From contig JASANC010002498.1 of NCBI GenBank assembly GCA_030248135.1, positions 128,501-192,500 of the forward strand: a DNA stretch of 64,000 bases, written 5' to 3'. Shown in pieces: positions 56,771 through 64,000 of this stretch. Below the pieces are notes generated by a model, which had not been told where the DNA came from, made no database searches, and worked only from the letters and a program-made list of their open reading frames with translations. Numbering within the stretch: the first letter of the stretch is position 1; each line of letters opens with the position of its first letter. The DNA comes from Theristus sp. LFF4_11 (Eukaryota; Nematoda; Chromadorea; Monhysterida; Xyalidae). The position numbers were made by a program, and so were the translations under genes.

Positions 56771-57039
56771 CCGTAAAGTCGTGCATATGAGGTCTCCTTA
56801 TGTAGATTTGAAAATCAAAAATTTCTGAAAAAAGTGGAATTTTGTGTGACAACCTTATACATTGTCAGTGGGAGGAGGTCTTATAAAGCGAAGATTAGGA
56901 ATTCCGGGTCTTAGAAACGGGGTGGGATTTCGACCAAGTCAAAATTTTGAATTTTTTGGTTTCCCGCCGTGTGACACTCCGCCCACTTTTGGGTGGGGGT
57001 CTTATGAGTGGGAGGAACCTTATATGCAACACTTTACGG
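56771..57039 (+). mobile_element. MITE-2 copy just 3' of the signal-peptide exon
   Basis: TA, then CCGTAAAGTCGTGCATATGA ... TATGCAACACTTTACGG, then TA. 269 bp, with a ~9-bp insertion relative to the other copies. Confidence 0.86.
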
Positions 57040-57507
57040 TATTGGTTCTCGCACTCGTGGGTGGTTACAGTTTACAAAAGATGAGAAAAAAAACTTGAGA
57101 AAGTTTCCGATTTCACTCGAAGCAAGCTCAATATCGTGAAACTGAGATCCGGATTCCATTAAAGCGAACAAACGCTTTGAATCGGAGAATCAAGAAAAGA
57201 ACACTGTGATTGATGCTGAAATCAGAGCACAGTCGATTTTGAAGGACGCAAAAAGTTTTTTTCTGATAACCGCGATGGATGTTCGTATTAAACGTGACAT
57301 TGGAGAAAACAAAACGATGCGTGTATACACATGTTCGTGCACTTATTGATGCGGATGCACAAACCTGTGCAGAAAGTGGTGGATTCAGTTTAATTTTCCC
57401 AGGCAAAACAAAATTACAAGCAAGAGAAACATAAATGACTTGAATAAGAAAGTGCAAACAAAAACTTATATGCGCCGGTTTGCATGAACACCAGCATCTG
57501 CACAAAC

Positions 57508-57566
57508 CCGTGCACGAACCTCTGCATCTGCATGTGCATCTGCATGTGCATCTGCATGTGCATCAT
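57508..57566 (+). repeat. 12-bp minisatellite
   Basis: CATCTGCATGTG repeated about four times. Confidence 0.85.
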
Positions 57567-57924
57567 TTCACTTCGTGTGCGTCTATTTTTGTTGCCATTG
57601 TCATGGTTACCATGGCGCACCAGTGTCAATTCATATTTCTGCCATAACTTTTGTGTTTTGTTTCGTTTCAGTCGCAGCTCGAAGAACGGGTGCCAACAGG
57701 TCAGTGGTGCTCATTGGTTTGATTGGATTCTATCATTACACGAAAAACAAAAATGCAGCTTTATCCAATGCTGTCGGTTTCAACAGAAACAACCCCACTC
57801 TTCAGTTTGCTGCAATTACTTGAGAATAGCAGACGATTTCCGTCCTTTATTTTCTCCAATATTTTTAGTGCGGTTTTAAACATGCACAGGGACACAAATG
57901 TAACGATGTATTCCTTCGTGATTG

Positions 57925-58130
57925 TAAAGTTTGCCTGTTTTAAATCTGTCACTATTTTAGCAGAATACAGAAATGCAAAACTTTGAGTTGCAGTGAGAAG
58001 AACGAATGTATCGTAGTTGGAAGTAAACATCACATTTGTGGTTAAATATGGTTTTTTGCGACTCCCGATCTTGTTCTTTTTGCGATCTCTGTGTTCTGAT
58101 ATGAAAAGTGACGGCTTTAAACAAACTGTA
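57925..58130 (+). mobile_element. MITE-5 copy, both ends
   Basis: TTTTAAATCTGTCACTATTT then TAGCAGAATACAG at the left; AAAAGTGACGGCTTTAAACA then AACTGTA at the right. Confidence 0.65.
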
Positions 58131-58216
58131 CCAACAATGCTCGTGTGACGGTGTGGTGAAGAAAGGTGCAAACTGCGCAACACGGTGCGTACAGCCGAAA
58201 TTGGATTACATACACC

Positions 58217-58453
58217 TACATAATGACCTATTTTTAAACGTGTCCCACTGAAATGACGTCATGTGCCGCCAAATATGCGCTTGCCGTTCATTGCAAACCA
58301 GACTTTCCGTTTAGCCGAGTTCTTCCCGTAAACAAACGGTGAATGTCGTATCAGTCACATAAACTGACATTTTAGTGCCTGTACTTTGACAGACGGGCGT
58401 TTTTTAAAGCAAATGACGCCATTTTACCCCGGACGTTGAATAAATCCACAATA
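58217..58453 (+). mobile_element. MITE-3 copy
   Basis: TTTTTAAACGTGTCCCACTG then AAATGACGTCATG at the left; AAATGACGCCATTTTACCCC then GGACG...AATAAATCC at the right. The right CRE is mutated (TGACGCCA). Confidence 0.8.
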
Positions 58454-58456
58454 CTA

Positions 58457-58551
58457 TCATGCGGATGCGCGAGCGAGCGCAGCGAGCGGAGAGCGCATCA
58501 CGCATTATTCATATTCCTACTTTTATATGCGTCTCCCGCATTTTTAGATAA
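58457..58551 (+). mobile_element. E6: 95-bp minimal derivative of the E family
   Basis: The first ~50 bp of the E 5' module (TCATGCGGATGCGCGAGCGA ...) is fused directly to the last ~45 bp of the foldback arm (... TATGCGTCTCCCGCATTTTT then AGATAA), between A and T. It shows both true ends of the family. Confidence 0.85.
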
Positions 58552-58553
58552 TA

Positions 58554-58800
58554 CTGTAAAGTCTTGCATGTTAGACCTGCCCCGTTTATAAAACCTCCCC
58601 CAAAAGTGGGCGGACTGTCACACGACGGGAAACCAAAACATTCAAATCTTTGATTCGATCTGTGGGGTCGTCTGTTTTGCTTCAGTTTCTTTGTGGGGTC
58701 GTCACACAATTTTTTTGTCACAAAATCACATTTTTTCAAAATTTTTGATTTTCAAATTTTTATAAACAAGAGTGCGCGCCTAATATGCAAGACTTCACGG
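58554..58800 (-). mobile_element. MITE-2, diverged copy
   Basis: CTGTAAAGTCTTGCATG at the left, TATGCAAGACTTCACGG at the right, TA flanks. The interior shares AAGTGGGCGG...GTCACACG and GGGAAACCAAAA. Confidence 0.7.
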
Positions 58801-59135
58801 TAATTGTTCTGTAGCAGGGGAATTCGCTGGACTGTGGCTGTTTTTGTAGGGAATTCAAAAAAATCACTAGATAAAATCACTGTACAGTATTTGGGTTTCA
58901 ACATGATCTTACTTCTCAATCTTTGTGACATGAACGTTTGCTGGTTTGAATGAGCATCAACCATTTTGTTTGAGTTAAAATTCTGGAGCTCACAGCTTAC
59001 GGTAATGCTCATTTTAGGTCTCGACACGTTCCTTGCTACACTCGTACTAGACTGTTTTATCGTGCAAACAAACAAATTAGTTGCTTTATACACTTAGCGA
59101 AAGGAAAAATGTAGCGAAACCTGGTTTTATGGAAA
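58801..59135. other. Unassigned AT-rich DNA
   Basis: Nothing recognised. Confidence 0.3.
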
Positions 59136-60520
59136 CTAGCCAATGGACCCGAGCGTATGTGGCTTAATCAATGCCAAGCCTTTTTGGTGAAGTGGCATTG
59201 ACTTAGAAAGAAAAAACAATAACGTTTACTGAATAATAACCCTGAAGAAAATTTACCTTGTGCTGCCTGTGCTGTGAAGTCGCCTACAATACAATATTTT
59301 TTAATGTATTTAAACAACTAAAAAATGCGAAAGTTTATGATTTTGTTATTTTTAACCGTTTACCCTAACCGAAGGCAAGCCTTTTTGTAAGTGAAGTAAA
59401 ATTGAATAAAAAATATAAAAACTAACGTTTTTTTTTCATTTACCCGTTTTAAAAAGCTAATGCTTTTTTACCCGTTTACCTAAGCCAAGGCTTTTTTGTA
59501 AAGTGAAAATGCGAAGTTTATGATTTTGCTATTTTTCCCCGTTCACCGTAACCTAAGTCAAGCCTTTTTGTATGTGAAGTAAGATTAAATAAAAAACATA
59601 AAAATTAACGTTTTTATCAATTACCCGTTTTAAAAAGCTAATGCTTCTTTTACCCGCTTACCTAAGCCAAGCCTTTTTTGCAAAGTGAAAATGCGAAGTT
59701 TATGATTTTGCAATTTTTACCCGTTCACCCTAACCTAAGTAAAACCTTTTTGTAAGTCAAGTAAGATTGAAAAAAAAATAAAAATTAACGTTTTTTCATT
59801 AAAAAATACCCGTTTTAAAAAGCTAATGTTTTTTTCCCGGTTACCCTAACATAAGCCAAGCTTTTTTTTGTACAGTGAACATGAATATAAGAAACAAAAA
59901 AGTGACGTTTATAATTTCATTTTGCAGTTTTGCTTCTTTTTACCCGTTTACCCCAACATGACCCAAACATTTTGCAAAGTGAAAATGAATGAATGGTAAA
60001 TACCATTTCGACCCAATTAAAAAACTAACTTTTTTCAAAGACGGTTTTGTTACATCTTTCGCAGTCGCTCGTCAAGTTTTGAGCAGCAACAATTGCCAGT
60101 TGCCCATCGTGCGTTACGTTGAAATTATCGCTCATAACCATGAAACATGGAATATCAATTTCAATGAAATGTACTTGTTTTGAATCCAAAGTGCAACTTG
60201 CAATGCCGATGTCGATGTGCGTTTTGCAACACGATTTTTAAAAACAAAAAAGTTCAAACTTTTTTCAAAGACGGTTTTGTTACATCTTTCCCAGTCAATC
60301 ATCAAGTTTTGATCAGCCACGCTTCTATTTGCCTATGCTGCACTGAACTGTCTCTGTTGACCAAAGAGTATCATGATGACTACAGCTATGAAGTGCGACG
60401 TTTTGAGAAAACAATCTCAACTGGCATTAATAAAAAAATAGGTTAAGGAAATTGAGATGGAATTTTCTTAAGTAGCAAAAATGGGCGCCAATTCAAATCG
60501 CCCTAAAATGACACGCGGTT

Positions 60521-60555
<35 letters not shown>

Positions 60556-60578
60556 CTTTGTAAATTTAATAATATAGA
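59136..60578 (-). mobile_element. H2: Helitron-like element
   Basis: Minus strand: 5' TCTATATTATTAAATTTAC at 60578, an internal (GTCT)n run, a 180-bp tandem repeat, and a diverged 3' end whose CTAG is at 59136-59139. Its terminal hairpin is degraded. No ORF. Confidence 0.6.
59300..59900 (+). repeat. ~181-bp tandem repeat inside H2
   Basis: The phrases ACCCGTTCACCCTAACCTAA and CCTAAGCCAAGCCTTTTTTG alternate, each recurring about every 180 bp (59480 then 59660; 59547 then 59728), with TTAACGTTTTT between. Confidence 0.7.
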
Positions 60579-62293
60579 CTAGCCAATTGACCCGTGCCTA
60601 CGGCACGGTTAGCTGATAAATACAATTATTATTTTTGAGTGGACTAGCAAATTGACCCGTGCCTACGGCACGGTCAGCTATTAAATACAACTATTATTTT
60701 TGAGTTGGTTTTCCCTTTTGACCTTGCCCACGACGCGGACTCAAAATCCGCAACCTTTTTAATCAGCAACAAACAACTGCAATTCCCTATTAAAGTATCA
60801 AAATCAATTCTCGCATTTATTAGCTTTTCAATGTCAATTATTTGTCTTTTCATTCTTTGCTAATCAGTTGCATTCCACTGTCCTTCCCGTTTAAAGTATC
60901 AAAAAAAACAATCTCCTTTGATCAGCAACAATTAACAGCCATTCCCGCTTAAAGTTTTAAAATTAATCTTGTTTGATTAGCTTTTCAATGTCGTCACATG
61001 TTGTTCAATCGCCATTCCTGTTAAAAAAATTATAAAAAAAACAATGTCGTTTGGTTAACAACAATTAACTGATACCGGTTTAAGTTTTTGTTTCAGTTTA
61101 AAATACAGGATTAAGAAAAGCAATCTGCTTCAGTCAGCTGTCATTTCTGAATAGGCAACACTGTTTTAAATACCCATTGGAAAGCACCCGCTTTTGACTT
61201 GGTAATGGTTTTTTACCCGCTTACCCTAACCTAAGCCAGGCCTTTTAGAGTGTAAATGTCAAAAAGGCAACACTTCTGAACAATTGTTGCAAAACGCCAA
61301 CTTTCGTTTTGATAAGTTGCTTCTTTTTCCCGCTTACTCTAACCTAAGCTAAGCCTTTTAAAGTTTAAATGACGAAAAATGCAAAACTTTTCTGAATATT
61401 CGCTGCAAAACGGCCACTTTTGTGTGGTATGTTTACTACTCTTACCTTTAACCCTAACCTTAGCCAAGGATTTTTGATAGAATGGAAATGACAAAACAGC
61501 AACATTTTACTGAATACCCGTAGCAAAGCTCACCTAAGCCAAGCCTTTTAAAGTTTAAATGACGAAAAATGCAAAACTTTTCTGAATATTCGCTGCAAAA
61601 CAGCCACTTTTGTGTGGTATGTTTACTGCTCTTATTTTTAACCCTAACCTTAGCCAAGGATTTTTGATAGAATGGAAATGACAAAACAGCAACATTTTGC
61701 TGAATATCCGTAGCAAAGCTCCCGCTTTTGTTTTGAATGTTTACTTCTTTTCCCCGCTTACCCTAACCTAAGCCAGTTCTTTTTGATCGAGTGCAACAAA
61801 AAGCAACACGTTTCTGAGTACCCATTGTGTAAAACGGTCGCTTTTGTTTTGTTATGTAGCTTTTCTATCCTAAGTGACGCATTTTCTATGATAAAAAACA
61901 AATGAAGGAAAAAGCAACGATTTTCTAAATACTCGTTGTAAACACCGGCTTTATAAAAAGTCTACCTTGTGAAAAGAGCGATCAACTTGCAAGCGATTGT
62001 TTTAAAAACTCGTTTTTTGTGAAAAACACTCCATCGTCTACAATGGAGTTCTTGCAATTCTTACGATTGTCTCGCTTGTTTGTTGTCGCTCTTGAGCAAA
62101 AGGCATCATGATGACTAACGTCATGTGGAATGACGATTTGAACTTTGCGTTGTCATTAGAAAATGGAGTATGAGTATTCAGCTGATGATGACTTAAATAG
62201 CAAAATTGGCTCAAACTTGAAAATTTTAATAGCCAATCAACGTAGCGGAACGGACCTGACTTACATACACAGTTACTATCTTAGTATTATAGA
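60579..62293 (-). mobile_element. H3: Helitron-like element with doubled 3' end
   Basis: Minus strand: 5' end TCTATAATACTAAGATAGTA after A at 62293. The 3' end hairpin CCGTGCCGTAGGCACGG + GTCAATTGG + CTAG is at 60579; a second, near-identical 3' end (GTCAATTTG + CTAG) is at 60644. The interior is made of ACCCTAACCTAAGCCAAGCC-type repeats. Confidence 0.7.
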
Positions 62294-63544
62294 TTTTGGT
62301 TTTTTGAACCGTGCCCACGACCGGTCTAAAAATGCATTGCATTTTGATTTTGAGTTGATTTAGTTTTTCCCGTTTTAATTATCAAAAACAATCTTCTGAT
62401 TAAGAACACAATCTTTACTGCATTCCCTTTTAAAATTAAAAACAATCGTTTTTAATCATCAATGGTCATTTGCCGTTCCCGTTAAAAATGTGAAAAACGA
62501 TTTTAAAGTTAATTGAATTGAAACGACAAAACGTAACGTTTTATAAAAATCGTTTTTGAATGTAATTTGTAGCAATTTTGAATTTTTGTTTTTGAAATTG
62601 ACACATTTTTTAAATTAAACCCGCGTTTTGAAAACAAACTTAAAATGCGAAGTTTATAAGTTTGCTGTGTGTTTTTACCTGTTCACGCTGCCTTGAGCCA
62701 ATCCTTTTTGAAAGTAAAAGAAAAATTTTGAATTTTTGTTTTTGACACATTTCTAATTACACCCGCTTGTTGAAACAAATTTAAAATGCGAAGTTTGTAA
62801 TTATGTTTTTTTACCCGTTCACCCTGTTCTAAGCCAATCCTTTTTTGTAAAGTGAAAATATAAAAAATAAACAAAAAATATTGTTTTGAAAGCATAGTGC
62901 AATGAGCACTTCCAATGCCGATGTCATTTTGCAACCCGATTTGAAATTTTGTTTTTGAAATTGACACATTTCTAATTAAACCCGCTTGTTAAAAACAAAT
63001 TTAAAATGCGAAGTTTGTAATTCTGCTGTTATGTTTTTACCCGTTCACCCTGCTCTAAGCCAACCCCTTTTTTGTAAAGTGAAAATCTATATAAAAAATG
63101 AACAAAAAATATTGTCTTGAAAGCAAAGTGCAATGAGCACTTGCAATGCTGATGTCGTATTGCAACCTGATTTTTAAAAACAATTGCAACCATTCTTTAA
63201 TGTACGTTTTACTTCATCTTTCGCTTTCGGTCATCAAGTTTTGAACGGCAACATTTGCCATTATTTGCCAATCGCTGCTTCATCTTTCGCTTTTGGTCAT
63301 CAAGTTTTGAACGGCAACATTTGCCATTATTTGCCAATCGCATGCTAAGGCGCTATCGTGGATGACCAAAGAGTATCATGATGACTTCGCAGTGAAGAGT
63401 GACGCTTTTTGAAAAAATAAATGGCATTGATAATAGGTTAAAAAATTGAGATGCAGTTTTTCAAATAGCAAAAATAAGCGCCAATTCAAATTGCAAAAAA
63501 GTGATACACACAGACGGACACCACTATTATCTTAGTATTATAGA
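62294..63544 (-). mobile_element. H4: Helitron-like element, 3' hairpin missing
   Basis: Minus strand: 5' TCTATAATACTAAGATAATA then GTGGTGTCC at 63544 after A. It runs to 62294, where the hairpin and CTAG segment is lacking but the adjoining phrase (TTGAACCGTG ... AAATGCATTGCATTTTGATT, as at 15840) is present. Confidence 0.6.
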
Positions 63545-64000
63545 TTCGAAAAATAGGCTTGTGTGTAACCTTTTTAAGGAAGCCAGCAAATTTTCTGATT
63601 GTAGTTTGTGCAAGACAATCTGCCTGTTGTCTTCAATCACTTGTATCGACAACAAAGTTGTGCCTGTGCCACGCTTTGCAAGTTTTTATTGAAAAAAATG
63701 TCGTCTCGAGATCCGAAACAATTATAGAAATCTGTGGTGCCAAAGTTAAAAAAATGTTTTTCTTGCCGTTCTTGCACAGTGCTTCCGCGGTAACCGAAAA
63801 AAAACCGGTGACCGAACCGTACCGTTTGCAATTTGAGTAAACTCCACTGAAACCGCACCGAAGATTATTTTTGCCCTATTGAACCGAAACCGCCCGCGCC
63901 CCAAAAAATATATAAACTGCGGCAACTTTTGAAAGTTCTTGGTCAGCAACATTCAGTGACACAAAACCGTGAGCAGTATAGATTGTGTCGAGACCTGAAT
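63545..64000. other. Right edge: no supported gene
   Basis: A short frame at 63559-63840 has no domain or splice support. CCGAACCGTACCG-type phrases near 63805-63890 suggest repeat DNA. Confidence 0.3.

Noticed and set aside
59300..63100. Telomere-like CCCTAACC repeats
   Set aside because: The motif occurs only once per ~180-bp unit inside Helitron-like elements, not as a tandem hexamer.

Overview
The window looks like a piece of a nematode genome, and an unusually repeat-laden one. The evidence is the splice style (most acceptors of the T-rich TTTTCAG or TTTCCAG kind, many small phase-matched exons) and the gene families: an astacin metalloprotease with a C-terminal ShK domain, a C6-like/EGF membrane protein, a secreted von Willebrand A protein and a Kv channel. 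No prokaryotic, organellar or viral gene was recognised. Exons are GC-richer than the AT-rich introns and spacers, which helped to find them. No species is claimed. All gene models were assembled by hand from splice sites and reading phase.

Genes, left to right: (1) minus strand, a secreted vWA-domain protein (461-1657, continuing off the left edge). (2) Minus strand, a single-pass membrane protein with C6-like, EGF-like, TM and PPxY/Pro-rich tail segments (2918-7467, N-terminus not found). (3) Plus strand, a complete nine-exon astacin-ShK protease (25206-33528, 351 aa). (4) Plus strand, a complete seven-exon voltage-gated K+ channel of the zinc-binding-T1 (Kv2/3/4-like) type (39073-44804, 717 aa). 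(5) Plus strand, a signal-peptide-bearing first exon of an unrecognised Cys-containing secreted protein (56599-56736). The genes share no obvious pathway; (1) to (3) are extracellular or matrix/cell-surface proteins.

Between and inside the genes almost everything is mobile or tandem DNA. The dominant feature is a family of large composite elements (called E here) at 9506-12805, 16618-23034 (a cluster of three), 30044-32737 and 51034-55413, plus a 95-bp relic at 58457-58551. Each begins TCATG..., ends ...TTTTTAGATAA and sits exactly between an A and a T. The full ones consist of a 5' module (~285 bp), a 172-bp tandem repeat, a 149-bp satellite array, ~100 bp of unique sequence and a ~1-kb foldback with ~145-bp inverted arms. 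The E cluster at 16618-23034 interrupts a second family (H; 15756-23116, 59136-63544) with Helitron hallmarks: 5'-TC, a 3' hairpin, CTAG, insertion at A^T, and a head-to-tail junction.

Smaller families are: MITE-1 (CAGT ends, TA target, Tc1-like), MITE-2 (CCGTAAAGTCTTGC ends, TA target), MITE-3 (TIRs that each carry a TGACGTCA CRE), repeat R4 (GACTCAATGCG ends), MITE-5 (GTCACTTTTCGCAGAATACAG ends, most numerous), ~90-nt palindromic hairpin elements, a tRNA-derived SINE, a mariner relic with ~120-bp TIRs, and several minor repeats (R6, R8, R9, R10). Several insert into one another, and empty-site comparisons give relative ages. The coordinates of repeat edges are approximate to a few bases unless a target site is stated.
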